A stretch of DNA of 64,000 nt, taken from Streptomyces sp. NBC_01276. Lineage in GTDB: Bacteria > Actinomycetota > Actinomycetes > Streptomycetales > Streptomycetaceae. The translations under genes and the position numbers were made by a program. The DNA lies in assembly GCF_041435355.1 (NCBI RefSeq), contig NZ_CP108442.1, forward strand, positions 5,578,501 through 5,642,500. Reading direction: 5' to 3'. The notes below the pieces were generated by a model. It did no database searches, was not told where the DNA came from, and was given only the letters and a program-made list of their open reading frames with translations. Below, one piece after another: positions 53,260 to 62,787 of the stretch (position 1 is its first letter; every line of letters starts with the position of its first letter).

Positions 53260-54054
53260 TCAGCCGGCCAGGGCCTTGTCGATCGCGGCCGTGAACGCCT
53301 CCGGCGTCGCCGGGGTGTCGATCTTCTTGCCGTCCATCTTCAGCGTCGGGGTGCCCGTCACCCCGGACTTGTTGAAGGCCTTCGACATGTCCATCGCCCA
53401 CCGGTCGTACGTACCGTCCTCGACGGCCTTCTTGAACTCGGCGTTGCCCTTGAGTGCCGGAACCGTGTCCGCGACCTTGATCAGGTAGTCGTCCTTGGCG
53501 AAGCTGTCGACGCTCTCGTCGGGGTGCAGGTCCTTGGAGTACAGCGCGGCCTTGTAGTCGAGGAAGGCCTGCGGGCTGACGTTCAGCGCCGCGCCCAGCG
53601 CGCTCAGCGCGTTCTTCGAGCCCTCGCCCTTGGACGCGTTGTCGATGAAGGTGGCACCGAAGTACCGGAGCTTGTACTTGCCCGCGTCGACGTCCTTCTT
53701 GACCTGCTCGCCGGACGACTGCTCGAAGGCGGCGCACGCCGGGCAGCGGGAGTCCTCGTAGATCTCCAGGGTCTTCTTGGCCTCGGGCTTGCCGACGACG
53801 ACGGTCAGACCGTCCGCGCCCTCGGTGTTCTTCGGCTTGACCAGGGTGGCGTCGGCGGCCTTCTCCCAGTAGCCGGGCTCGTTGCCCTTGACGACCAGGT
53901 AGCCGACGCCCGCGGCCAGGGCCAGGACGCCGACGATCCCGGCGGCCACGAACGCCTGGCGGCGCGCCTTGTCCTTCTTGGCCTGCTTCTCGCGCTCGAT
54001 GCGCAGCTTCTCGCGGGCGGCGGCCTTGTTCTGCTGGCTGTTGCGTGCACTCAT
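53260..54054 (-). CDS. Membrane-anchored DsbA-like thiol-disulfide oxidoreductase
   Basis: The 264-residue product has a charged cytoplasmic N-terminus (about 33 residues, Lys/Arg/Glu-rich), one membrane helix at 34-55, and an extracytoplasmic thioredoxin-like domain with the active-site CPAC (Cys104, Cys107) after LEIYEDSR. The long helical insertion and cis-Pro region GVTGTPTLKMDGK match the DsbA/thioredoxin_4 group. It probably forms or shuffles disulfides in secreted proteins such as the neighbouring Cys-containing protease. GGAG lies before the ATG. A membrane protein gene is just upstream on the same strand. Confidence 0.92.
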   Translation of the reverse strand: MSARNSQQNKAAAREKLRIEREKQAKKDKARRQAFVAAGIVGVLALAAGVGYLVVKGNEPGYWEKAADATLVKPKNTEGADGLTVVVGKPEAKKTLEIYEDSRCPACAAFEQSSGEQVKKDVDAGKYKLRYFGATFIDNASKGEGSKNALSALGAALNVSPQAFLDYKAALYSKDLHPDESVDSFAKDDYLIKVADTVPALKGNAEFKKAVEDGTYDRWAMDMSKAFNKSGVTGTPTLKMDGKKIDTPATPEAFTAAIDKALAG

Positions 54055-54104
54055 GATGATCTCCGTGGGACGTGGAAGGACGAGGGGGGACTGCCGTACG
54101 TACG

Positions 54105-54794
54105 TCAGGCGCTCGCGAGCGCCGCGCGTACGGGAGGTCCCCTCCGTCCCACGGAATGCGCCGGGAAGCGGGTACGGGCACCCGCGCCCGGGAACGGCCG
54201 GCGCGGCGCCCGCCCGGCGGGCCCGGCACCCGCCGCCAACGGGGCGACCGCCAGCAGCAGCGGCCGGAACGCCAGGGCGGCCACCGCCCGCAGCAGCCGG
54301 GCCAGGGCCCGCTCGCCGTGCCGCAGCCACGCGGCGGCCAGCAGCCCGATGCCGACGTGCCCGCCCAGCAGCAGCCAGGGCGTCCACGGACCGGGGGCGG
54401 CCAGCAGGGCGGCGGGATCGCCGACGGGGCCGGCCACGGTGGTCAGCGAGCCGCCCACCGGGGTCCCGCCGCACAGCCCGTCCAGGCCCAGCGCGTGCAG
54501 CGGCCCGGAGACCGGTCCGCCCGCGGGGCCGTAGCAGACGCGCTGTCCGGCGGTGAAGACCGTGTCGGCGGCCAGTTCCAGCGGGACCAGCAGCCCGGCG
54601 ATCGGTCCGAAGCCGCGCTCGCGGCCCGCCAGCGCGAACGCGATCGCGAAGACCCCCGCGAAGGCCCCGGCGGCCAGCAGGGGCGGCAGCGGGACCCGGG
54701 ACAGGAGCACGTGGGAGCCGGCCGAGAGCAGCACGACGAGCGCGCTGAACAGCGCGGCCCGCAGTGCCCTCGGTCCTGCCCCTGATATGTCCAT
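54105..54794 (-). CDS. Integral membrane protein, unknown function
   Basis: The 229-residue product has about five hydrophobic helices: ALFSALVVLLSAGSHVLL, LLAAGAFAGVFAIAFALAG, PIAGLLVPLELAADTVF, WLLLGGHVGIGLLAAAW and LARLLRAVAALAFRPLLLAVAPLAAG. An Arg/Pro-rich C-terminus follows. Two cysteines lie in an external loop between helices (QRVCYGP and GLCGGTP). It is 50 bp upstream of the DsbA-like gene on the same strand, so a partner role for that oxidoreductase is conceivable but unproven. No family recognised. Confidence 0.75.
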   Translation of the reverse strand: MDISGAGPRALRAALFSALVVLLSAGSHVLLSRVPLPPLLAAGAFAGVFAIAFALAGRERGFGPIAGLLVPLELAADTVFTAGQRVCYGPAGGPVSGPLHALGLDGLCGGTPVGGSLTTVAGPVGDPAALLAAPGPWTPWLLLGGHVGIGLLAAAWLRHGERALARLLRAVAALAFRPLLLAVAPLAAGAGPAGRAPRRPFPGAGARTRFPAHSVGRRGPPVRAALASA

Positions 54795-54856
54795 CGTCGC
54801 GAGTCTGCCATGCCTCCCTGTGAATCCAGGGCTCCGGGGCCGCCGCGGCACCGGAC

Positions 54857-56182
54857 CTACGGCATGATCCGGCCGTTGCGGAACAGGTCCACGAAGATCT
54901 GGTGGTCGGCCCGCGCCCGAGCCCCGTAGGCGTGCGCGAAGTCCACCAGGAGCGTCGCGAAGCCCTCCTCGTCGGCGGCGATCGCCGCGTCGATGGCCCG
55001 CTCGGTGGAGAAGGGGACCAGGGAGTGGCCGCTCTCCGCGGCGTCGGCCGCCGCGTGCATGGTGGCCGTGGCCCGGCCCAGGTCCGCGACGACCGCCGCG
55101 ATCTCCTCCGGGTCGTCCAGGTCGGACCAGTCCAGGTCCACCGCGTACGGGGAGACCTCCGCGACCAGCTGCCCGGCCCCGTCCAGCTCCGTCCAGCCCA
55201 GCCACGGGTCGGCGTGCGCCTGGAGGGCGCGCTGCGAGATCACCGTGCGGTGGCCCTCGTGCTCGAAGTACTCGCGCACCGCCCGGTCGGTGATGTGCCG
55301 GGACACGGCCGGGGTCTGCGCCTGCTTGAGGTAGATCACGACGTCGTTCTCCAGGGCGTCGCTGTGGCCCTCCAGCAGGATGTTGTACGAGGGCAGGCCG
55401 GCCGAGCCGATGCCCACGCCCCGGCGGCCCACGACGTCCTTGACCCGGTAGGAGTCCGGGCGGACCAGGGACTCCTCGGGCAGGGTCTCCAGGTACCCGT
55501 CGAAGGCGGCCAGCACCTTGTACCGGGTGGCCGCGTCCAGCTCGATCGCGCCCCCGCCGTCGGTGAAGCGGCGCTCGTGGTCGCGGATCTCCGTCATCGA
55601 GTCCAGCAGGGAGAAACGGGTGCGGGAGCGCGCCGAGCGCAGGGCGGAGAGCAGCGCGCCCTCGGCGGTGTCCAATGTGAAGGAGGGGACCTCCTCGTGC
55701 TTGGCCCCGGTCGCCAGGTGGTGGATGCGCTCGCGGTAGGCGCCCGCGTAGATCCGCACCAGCTCGCTGATCTGCGCGTCGCCGAGGGCCTTGGTGTAGC
55801 CGATCAGGGCGACGGAGGCGGCGAAGCGCTTCAGGTCCCAGGTGAAGGGGCCGACGTAGGCCTCGTCGAAGTCGTTGACGTTGAAGACGAGCCGGCCGTT
55901 GGAGTCCATGTACGTGCCGAAGTTCTCGGCGTGCAGGTCGCCGTGGATCCACACCCGGCCCGTCTGCTCGTCCAGGTACGGGCCGCCGTGCCGGTCGCGC
56001 TCCAGGTCGGAGTAGAAGAGGCAGGCGGTGCCCCGGTAGAAGGCGAAGGCCGAGGCCGCCATCTTCCGGAACTTGACCTGGAAGGCGGCGGGGTCGGCCG
56101 CGAGCAGCTCTCCGAACGCGGTGTCGAACACGTCGAGTATCTGCTCGGCGCGCTGCTCGTCGGTCGTCTCGGGTACCGCCAT
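54857..56182 (-). CDS. DUF2252 family protein
   Basis: The 441-residue product matches DUF2252. It has FYRGTACLFYSDL, a kinase-like catalytic loop VWIHGDLHAENFG (His80-Asn87), NDFDEA (103-108) and KDVVGRRGVGIGSAGLPSYNILLEG. HGDLHxxN and a later D-F-D are shared with aminoglycoside-phosphotransferase-like kinases, so a small-molecule kinase fold is likely, though the substrate is unknown. GGAGGA lies 6 nt before the ATG. It diverges from dnaE, sharing a 166-bp promoter region. Confidence 0.9.
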   Translation of the reverse strand: MAVPETTDEQRAEQILDVFDTAFGELLAADPAAFQVKFRKMAASAFAFYRGTACLFYSDLERDRHGGPYLDEQTGRVWIHGDLHAENFGTYMDSNGRLVFNVNDFDEAYVGPFTWDLKRFAASVALIGYTKALGDAQISELVRIYAGAYRERIHHLATGAKHEEVPSFTLDTAEGALLSALRSARSRTRFSLLDSMTEIRDHERRFTDGGGAIELDAATRYKVLAAFDGYLETLPEESLVRPDSYRVKDVVGRRGVGIGSAGLPSYNILLEGHSDALENDVVIYLKQAQTPAVSRHITDRAVREYFEHEGHRTVISQRALQAHADPWLGWTELDGAGQLVAEVSPYAVDLDWSDLDDPEEIAAVVADLGRATATMHAAADAAESGHSLVPFSTERAIDAAIAADEEGFATLLVDFAHAYGARARADHQIFVDLFRNGRIMP

Positions 56183-56348
56183 GGCGGATCCTCCTGATGG
56201 CGCTGGTCGATCACGTACGGGATCGCATTTCGGACAGGTGTCCTTGGGTCTGCAACGGATGAAGGTACCGGTCGGTGCCCCGTTTGTGTCAGCCGGGAGA
56301 CGTAGGATTCAAAGCTGCCGCCCCTCTCTCCCCCCGGAGGCTCCCACC

Positions 56349-59300
56349 GTGACCAAGACGCCGTTCACGCACCTGCACGTCCACACCCAGTACTCGCTGC
56401 TGGACGGTGCCGCGCGGCTGAAGGACATGTTCAACGCGTGCAACGAGATGGGCATGACGCACATCGCGATGTCCGACCACGGCAACCTCCACGGGGCGTA
56501 CGACTTCTTCCACACCGCCCAGAAGGCCGGGATCACCCCGATCATCGGCATCGAGGCATATGTCGCACCCGAGTCCCGGCGCAACAAGCGGCGCATCCAG
56601 TGGGGCCAGCCCCACCAGAAGCGCGACGACGTCTCCGGTTCCGGTGGCTACACCCACAAGACCATCTGGGCATCGAACGCCACCGGCCTGCACAACATCT
56701 TCCGGCTGTCCTCCGACGCGTACGCCGAGGGCTGGCTCACGAAGTGGCCGCGGATGGACAAGGAGACCATCTCCAAGTGGTCCGAGGGCCTGATCGCCTC
56801 CACCGGCTGCCCGTCCGGCGAGGTGCAGACCCGGCTGCGCCTCGGCCAGTTCGACGAGGCCGTGCAGGCCGCCTCCGACTACAAGGACATCTTCGGCGAG
56901 GGCCGCTACTTCCTGGAGCTGATGGACCACGGCATCGAGATCGAGCGCCGGGTCCGCGACGGTCTGCTGGAGATCGGCAAGAAGCTCGGCATCCCGCCGC
57001 TGGTCACGAACGACTCGCACTACACGTACGCGAGCGAGGCCACCGCGCACGACGCCCTGCTGTGCATCCAGACCGGCAAGAACCTCTCGGACCCGGACCG
57101 CTTCCGCTTCGACGGCACCGGCTACTACCTCAAGTCGACCGACGAGATGTACGCCATCGACTCCTCGGACGCCTGGCAGGAGGGCTGCGCCAACACGCGG
57201 CTGGTCGCCGACCAGATCGACACCGAGGGCATGTTCAAGTTCCGGAACCTGATGCCGAAGTTCGACATCCCGGAGGGCCACACCGAGGTCAGCTGGTTCC
57301 GCGAGGAGACCATGCGCGGCATGCACCGCCGCTACCCCGGGGGCATCCCGGACGACCGGATGCAGCAGGCCGAGTACGAGATGGACACGATCATCTCGAT
57401 GGGCTTCCCCGGCTACTTCCTCGTGGTCGCCGACTTCATCATGTGGGCCAAGAACCAGGGCATCGCGGTCGGCCCCGGCCGAGGCTCCGCGGCCGGCTCG
57501 ATCGTCGCGTACGCCATGGGCATCACCGACCTCGACCCGATCACCCACGGCCTGATCTTCGAGCGGTTCCTGAACCCCGAGCGCGTCTCCATGCCCGACG
57601 TCGACATCGACTTCGACGAGCGCCGGCGCGTCGAGGTGATCAGGTACGTGACCGAGAAGTACGGCGCCGACAAGGTCGCCATGATCGGCACCTACGGCAC
57701 CATCAAGGCCAAGAACGCGATCAAGGACTCCGCGCGCGTCCTGGGCTACCCGTACGCCATGGGCGACCGGCTCACCAAGGCCATGCCCGCCGACGTCCTC
57801 GGCAAGGGCATCCCCCTCTCCGGCATCCTCGACCCGACGCACCCCCGCTACGGCGAGGCCGGCGAGATCCGCGGGATGTACGAGAACGAGCCGGACGTGA
57901 AGAAGGTCATCGACACCGCCCGCGGCGTCGAGGGCCTGGTCCGCCAGATGGGCGTGCACGCCGCCGGCGTGATCATGTCCAGCGAGACGATCACCGACCA
58001 CGTGCCCGTCTGGGTGCGGCACACCGACGGCGTCACCATCACCCAGTGGGACTACCCGAGCTGCGAGTCGCTCGGCCTGCTGAAGATGGACTTCCTCGGC
58101 CTGCGCAACCTCACGATCATGGACGACGCCGTCAAGATGGTGAAGGCCAACAAGGGGATCGACATCGACCTCCTGGCCCTCCCGCTCGACGACCCCAAGA
58201 CCTTCGAGCTCCTCGGCCGCGGCGACACCCTCGGCGTGTTCCAGTTCGACGGCGGGCCCATGCGCTCCCTGCTGCGCCTGATGAAGCCCGACAACTTCGA
58301 GGACATCTCCGCCGTCTCGGCCCTGTACCGGCCGGGCCCGATGGGCATGAACTCGCACACGAACTACGCCCTGCGCAAGAACAAGCAGCAGGAGATCACC
58401 CCGATCCACCCGGAGCTGGAGGGGCCGCTCGAAGAGGTGCTCGCGGTCACCTACGGCCTGATCGTCTACCAGGAGCAGGTCCAGAAGGCCGCCCAGATCA
58501 TCGCCGGGTACTCGCTCGGCGAGGCCGACATCCTGCGCCGCGTGATGGGCAAGAAGAAGCCCGAGGAACTGGCGAAGAACTTCGTCATCTTCGAGGAGGG
58601 CGCCAGGGGCAAGGGCTTCAGCGACGCGGCGATCAAGGCCCTCTGGGACGTCCTGGTCCCCTTCGCCGGCTACGCCTTCAACAAGGCCCACTCGGCCGCG
58701 TACGGGCTCGTCTCCTACTGGACCGCCTACCTCAAGGCGAACTTCCCGGCCGAGTACATGGCCGGCCTCCTCACCTCGGTCAAGGACGACAAGGACAAGT
58801 CCGCGATCTACCTGAACGAGTGCCGGCGCATGGGCATCAAGGTGCTCCCGCCGAACGTCAACGAGTCCGAGCCGAACTTCGCCGCCCAGGGCGACGACGT
58901 GATCCTCTTCGGCCTCACCGCCGTGCGCAACGTCGGCCAGAACGTCGTCGAGTCGATCATCAAGACCAGGAAGAGCAAGGGGAAGTACTCCACCTTCCCC
59001 GACTTCCTGGACAAGGTCGAGGCCGTCGTCTGCAACAAGCGCACCGTCGAGTCGCTGATCAAGGCCGGAGCCTTCGACGAGATGGGCCACACCCGCAAGG
59101 GTCTGGTCGCCCACCACGAGCCGATGATCGACAACGTGGTCGCCGTCAAGCGCAAGGAGGCCGAGGGACAGTTCGACCTCTTCGGCGGAATGGGTGACGA
59201 GGGCGCGAGCGACGAGCCCGGCTTCGGCCTCGACGTGGAGTTCTCCGACGTGGAGTGGGAGAAGTCCTACCTGCTCGCGCAGGAGCGCGAGATGCTCGGC

Positions 59301-59891
59301 CTGTACGTCTCCGACCACCCGCTCTTCGGCCTGGAGCACGTGCTCTCCGACAAGACCGACGCCGGCATCTCCCAGCTGACCGGCGGCGAGCACTCCGACG
59401 GCGCCGTCGTCACCATCGGCGGCATCATCTCCGGCCTCCAGCGCAAGATGACCAAGCAGGGCAACGCCTGGGCCATCGCCACCGTCGAGGACCTCGCCGG
59501 GTCCATCGAGTGCATGTTCTTCCCCGCGACCTACCAGCTCGTCTCCACCCAGCTGGTCGAGGACACCGTCGTCTTCGTCAAGGGCCGCCTCGACAAGCGC
59601 GAGGACGTCCCCCGGCTCGTCGCCATGGAGATGATGGTCCCCGACCTCTCCTCCGCCGGGACCAACGCCCCCGTCGTCCTCACCATCCCGACCGTCAAGG
59701 TCACCCCGCCGATGGTGACCCGTCTGGGCGAGATCCTGCGCCACCACAAGGGCAACACCGAGGTGCGGATCAAGCTCCAGGGGCCGCGGACCACCACCGT
59801 GCTGCGCCTGGACCGGCACCGGGTCCAGCCCGACCCGGCGCTCTTCGGCGACCTCAAGGTGCTGCTCGGCCCCTCCTGCCTGGCCGGCTAG
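56349..59891 (+). CDS. dnaE: DNA polymerase III alpha subunit
   Basis: DnaE is the replicative polymerase. The 1180-residue product (family about 1160-1190) has the N-terminal PHP domain (HLHVHTQYSLLDG, SDHGNLHG), polymerase active-site block GPGRGSAAGSIVAYA and the catalytic aspartates in PDVDIDFDE (417-424), then the helix-hairpin-helix and OB-fold tail (VVTIGGIISGLQRKM). It is the DnaE1 type. The GTG is preceded by GGAGG at 9 nt. A TAGGAT box at about 56305 is a promoter candidate. A 19-bp perfect terminator follows. Confidence 0.97.
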   Translation: MTKTPFTHLHVHTQYSLLDGAARLKDMFNACNEMGMTHIAMSDHGNLHGAYDFFHTAQKAGITPIIGIEAYVAPESRRNKRRIQWGQPHQKRDDVSGSGGYTHKTIWASNATGLHNIFRLSSDAYAEGWLTKWPRMDKETISKWSEGLIASTGCPSGEVQTRLRLGQFDEAVQAASDYKDIFGEGRYFLELMDHGIEIERRVRDGLLEIGKKLGIPPLVTNDSHYTYASEATAHDALLCIQTGKNLSDPDRFRFDGTGYYLKSTDEMYAIDSSDAWQEGCANTRLVADQIDTEGMFKFRNLMPKFDIPEGHTEVSWFREETMRGMHRRYPGGIPDDRMQQAEYEMDTIISMGFPGYFLVVADFIMWAKNQGIAVGPGRGSAAGSIVAYAMGITDLDPITHGLIFERFLNPERVSMPDVDIDFDERRRVEVIRYVTEKYGADKVAMIGTYGTIKAKNAIKDSARVLGYPYAMGDRLTKAMPADVLGKGIPLSGILDPTHPRYGEAGEIRGMYENEPDVKKVIDTARGVEGLVRQMGVHAAGVIMSSETITDHVPVWVRHTDGVTITQWDYPSCESLGLLKMDFLGLRNLTIMDDAVKMVKANKGIDIDLLALPLDDPKTFELLGRGDTLGVFQFDGGPMRSLLRLMKPDNFEDISAVSALYRPGPMGMNSHTNYALRKNKQQEITPIHPELEGPLEEVLAVTYGLIVYQEQVQKAAQIIAGYSLGEADILRRVMGKKKPEELAKNFVIFEEGARGKGFSDAAIKALWDVLVPFAGYAFNKAHSAAYGLVSYWTAYLKANFPAEYMAGLLTSVKDDKDKSAIYLNECRRMGIKVLPPNVNESEPNFAAQGDDVILFGLTAVRNVGQNVVESIIKTRKSKGKYSTFPDFLDKVEAVVCNKRTVESLIKAGAFDEMGHTRKGLVAHHEPMIDNVVAVKRKEAEGQFDLFGGMGDEGASDEPGFGLDVEFSDVEWEKSYLLAQEREMLGLYVSDHPLFGLEHVLSDKTDAGISQLTGGEHSDGAVVTIGGIISGLQRKMTKQGNAWAIATVEDLAGSIECMFFPATYQLVSTQLVEDTVVFVKGRLDKREDVPRLVAMEMMVPDLSSAGTNAPVVLTIPTVKVTPPMVTRLGEILRHHKGNTEVRIKLQGPRTTTVLRLDRHRVQPDPALFGDLKVLLGPSCLAG

Positions 59892-59950
59892 GCCGAGCCG
59901 GCCCGGACCCGAGGGGCCCGCGGCCGTACGCGCGGACCCGCGGCCACGCG

Positions 59951-59992
59951 CGAGCGAGGGCGCGCCCGGAAATCCGGGCGCGCCCTCGCTCG
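59951..59992. terminator. Bidirectional hairpin terminator after dnaE (19-bp perfect stem)
   Basis: Bases 59951-59969 pair perfectly with 59974-59992 around an AAAT loop. It stands between dnaE and the convergent small gene that ends at 60009. Confidence 0.9.
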
Positions 59993-60008
59993 TACCTGGG
60001 CGGCGGCG

Positions 60009-60176
60009 TCAGTTGTGGCCGAAGCGCTTCTGCTTGCCCTTGTGGGCCATGTCCAGCGGGCTCGGCGACTGGGAGGAGCGCTCGTCCGGGGAGGACTCCA
60101 TCGACGCCTTCGACGGATCCTGCGCCGATCGGGGCTGCTGCTTGGCCGGCTGCTTCTGGTTCTTGTTCTTGGCCAT
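60009..60176 (-). CDS. Small hydrophilic protein (55 aa)
   Basis: This short gene encodes 55 residues beginning MAKNKNQKQPAKQQ and ending HKGKQKRFGHN, rich in Lys, Gln and Ser with no cysteine, tryptophan or hydrophobic segment. GGAGG lies 6 nt before the ATG, the codons favour G or C in the third position, and the reading frame is bounded by the dnaE terminator and a divergent promoter region. Similar small, Lys/Gln-rich proteins occur in other Streptomyces. The chain is probably intrinsically disordered. Function unknown. Confidence 0.8.
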   Translation of the reverse strand: MAKNKNQKQPAKQQPRSAQDPSKASMESSPDERSSQSPSPLDMAHKGKQKRFGHN

Positions 60177-60407
60177 GGGATGCCTCCGTGGGGGGTGTAG
60201 GGGCCAGGGCCGCCTTCACACTCACACACCAGCACAACCCACGCATTTTGGATCATTACTGCGCGTAGTGGAGCCCCTCGTCCGGCCCGCCGGGAGATCC
60301 GCCACGCCGATGATCGAGTTCCGGCCGTCAACACCCTTGCGGTCGGGCAGACTCGGGGAAAACCTAACGAGTACCCCCTGGGAACCCCACGGAAGAGGGT
60401 GGAACGC

Positions 60408-61721
60408 GTGGACCGCTGCGTCGTCCTGGTGGACGCCGGATACCTGCTCGGCGCCGCCGCGAGCCTCCTCGCCGGAGAGCCCTCCCGCTCCCGCATCACC
60501 GTCGACCACACCGCCCTCATCCAGGGCCTGCGCGAGCGGGCCGAGGCCGACACCGAGCAGCCCCTCCTGCGGATCTACTGGTTCGACGGGGCTCCCGACC
60601 GGGTGCCGCAGCCCGAACACCGCCGGCTGCGCGTCATGCCCCGGGTCACCGTCCGCCTCGGTGCCCTGACCCGCAGCGACGGCCGCTGGGCGCAGAAGGG
60701 CGTGGACGCCGCCATGCACGCCGAACTCACCGAACTCGCCCGCAACCGGGCCTGCTCCGACGTGGTCCTGGTGACCGGCGACGGCGACCTGCTCCCCGGG
60801 CTGATGTCCGCCAAGGAGCACGGGGTCGCCGTCCACCTGTGGGCCGTCCAGGCCGCCGACGGGGACTATAACCAGTCCGAGGACCTCGTCGCCGAAGCCG
60901 ACGAACGCCGCGTCCTGGACCGGGCCTGGATCACCCGGGCCGTCCGCGCCCGCGACCTGGCCGGGCTCTGCCCCCCGCCGCCCGCCCCGCGCCCCGAGAT
61001 CGCCGCGATCCTCTCCGCGCCCCTGCCCGAGGCGGCCCTCGCCGAAGCCGCCCGCAACGGCAACGGCAACGGCGCCGCGGCCACCACCGACCGGGAAGCC
61101 CCCGGGAACCCCCCGAACGGAGCACCCGTACCGGCGCCCGCGACCGAGGGCGCCAAGCCCGTCCCCACCCCCAAGGACCTCGCCTCGCTGCGCGCCCCCG
61201 GCCCGGCCCCGGCCGACCGGCAGGTCCAGAGCGCCCCGGCCCCGGCCGGCAGCGCCCTGCGCTGGTCCTCCGACAGGGGCTGGATCGACCGGGCCGGGCC
61301 GCTCGGCGAACCGGCGGAGACCGCCTCGCTGCCCACCCTCGCCCAGCTCACCAGCGCCGAACAGCGCTGGGCGGACCGCGAGGAGGACATCACCACCGTC
61401 GGCGGCGACCCGTTCGAGGTCGGCCAGGTGTTCGCCCGGCGCTGGATGGAACGCCTCCCGGAGACCGTCCACCTGCAGAAACTCGCCACCATGTACCCGC
61501 GCGTCCCGCACCGGATCGACGGGGAGCTGCTCCGCTACGCCGCCCGGTTCGGACTCCTCGCGCACAAGGACGACCAGATCGACGAACACGACCGCTACGC
61601 CATCCGCGCCGGGTTCTGGCGCGAGATCGACGTCCGCGCGGCGGCCGAGCACGTCGGCGCCGCACCGGGCACGGCGGGTGCCCCGGTGCCCTCCGGCCCG
61701 CCGACCCCGGCGGCCGAGTAG
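60408..61721 (+). CDS. NYN domain protein (PIN-like ribonuclease fold)
   Basis: From GTG 60408 the product has 437 residues; GTG 60399 is three codons upstream, but the GGAAGAGG ribosome-binding site would then be too close. Residues 1 to about 165 form a NYN domain with acidic residues in CVVLVDAGYLLG, IYWFDGAPD, KGVDAAMHAEL and VVLVTGDGDLLPG, the PIN-like metal site. An Ala/Pro-rich linker (about 185-300) leads to a conserved helical C-terminal domain (FEVGQVFARRWMERLPE, then FWREIDVRA). It is probably an RNA-processing nuclease; the target is unknown. Confidence 0.88.
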   Translation: MDRCVVLVDAGYLLGAAASLLAGEPSRSRITVDHTALIQGLRERAEADTEQPLLRIYWFDGAPDRVPQPEHRRLRVMPRVTVRLGALTRSDGRWAQKGVDAAMHAELTELARNRACSDVVLVTGDGDLLPGLMSAKEHGVAVHLWAVQAADGDYNQSEDLVAEADERRVLDRAWITRAVRARDLAGLCPPPPAPRPEIAAILSAPLPEAALAEAARNGNGNGAAATTDREAPGNPPNGAPVPAPATEGAKPVPTPKDLASLRAPGPAPADRQVQSAPAPAGSALRWSSDRGWIDRAGPLGEPAETASLPTLAQLTSAEQRWADREEDITTVGGDPFEVGQVFARRWMERLPETVHLQKLATMYPRVPHRIDGELLRYAARFGLLAHKDDQIDEHDRYAIRAGFWREIDVRAAAEHVGAAPGTAGAPVPSGPPTPAAE

Positions 61722-61749
61722 GGGCGGAAGCCGCGTAGGCTGCTCCCTC

Positions 61750-62787
61750 GTGAGTACGGGCACAGCACAGGCAGGGCACCCCACGGCAGCGGCCGCCGGA
61801 ACGGCTTCCGACGTGGTCTGCGCGGTGCGTGACCTGGTCAAGACGTACCCGGCGGTGCGCGGCCGGCGCGGGGCCCCCGCCCTGCCCGAGACCCGGGCCA
61901 ACGACGGGATCTCCCTGGAGGTCCGGCGCGGCGAGATCTTCGGCCTGCTCGGCCCCAACGGCGCCGGCAAGTCCACCCTGGTCCGCCAGCTGACCGGGCT
62001 GATGCGGCCCGACGAGGGCGCCGTCACCCTGCTCGGCCACGACCTCGTGCGCCACCCCGAGCGGGCCGCCCGCCTCCTGGCCTACCTCGGCCAGGAGTCC
62101 ACCGCCCTCGACGAGCTCACCGTCTCCCTGGCCGCCGAGACCACCGGCCGGCTCCGCGGACTCGCCGCGCGCGACGCGCGGACCGCGCGGGACGAGGTGC
62201 TGGAGGAACTGGGGCTGACCGCGATCGCCGGACGCCCCCTGAAGAAGCTCTCCGGCGGCCAGCGCCGCCTCGCCTGCTTCGCAACGGCCCTGGTCGGCGA
62301 GCGGCCCGTGCTCGTCCTCGACGAGCCCACCACCGGCATGGACCCCGTCGCCCGGCGCGCCGTGTGGGCCGCCGTGGACCGGCGCCGCGAGCGCCACGGC
62401 GCCACCGTCCTGCTGGTCACCCACAACGTCATCGAGGCCGAGACGGTCCTCGACCGGGTCGCCGTCATCGACCAGGGCAAGGTCATCGCCTGCGACACCC
62501 CCGCCGGACTCAAGGCCCGCGTCTCCGACGAGGTCCGCCTGGAGCTGGTGTGGCGCACCGCCCCGCCGCTGGAGGTCCCCGAGGTCGCGGAGCTCGCCCC
62601 GCGGGCGGCCGAGTCCGGGCGGCGCTGGGTGCTGCGGCTGGGCCAGGACGAGGCCCGCGCCGCCGTCGCCGCCGTGACCGGCGGCCCGGCCTTCGCCGCC
62701 CTCGACGATTTCACGTTGGCCACGCCGAGCCTGGAGGACGTCTACCTCGCGCTGGGTGGACGGATGAAGGGTCTGGTCAAGTCGTGA
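61750..62787 (+). CDS. ABC transporter ATP-binding protein
   Basis: The 345-residue product has complete catalytic motifs: Walker A GPNGAGKST (68-76), signature KLSGGQRRLA, Walker B VLVLDEPT and H-loop LLVTHN. The C-terminal extension (from about 255) is typical of ABC-2 exporters of the daunorubicin-resistance type. There is no ribosome-binding site before GTG 61750; TAGGCT (61736-61741) lies 8 nt upstream, so the transcript is probably leaderless. Its stop overlaps the permease start as GTGA. Confidence 0.94.
   Translation: MSTGTAQAGHPTAAAAGTASDVVCAVRDLVKTYPAVRGRRGAPALPETRANDGISLEVRRGEIFGLLGPNGAGKSTLVRQLTGLMRPDEGAVTLLGHDLVRHPERAARLLAYLGQESTALDELTVSLAAETTGRLRGLAARDARTARDEVLEELGLTAIAGRPLKKLSGGQRRLACFATALVGERPVLVLDEPTTGMDPVARRAVWAAVDRRRERHGATVLLVTHNVIEAETVLDRVAVIDQGKVIACDTPAGLKARVSDEVRLELVWRTAPPLEVPEVAELAPRAAESGRRWVLRLGQDEARAAVAAVTGGPAFAALDDFTLATPSLEDVYLALGGRMKGLVKS

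Noticed and set aside
56289..59819. A 1176-codon open frame antisense to dnaE
   Set aside because: It mirrors the codon bias of dnaE (G/C third positions remove stops on the opposite strand). The translation is Val/Gly/Asp/His-rich with no domain.
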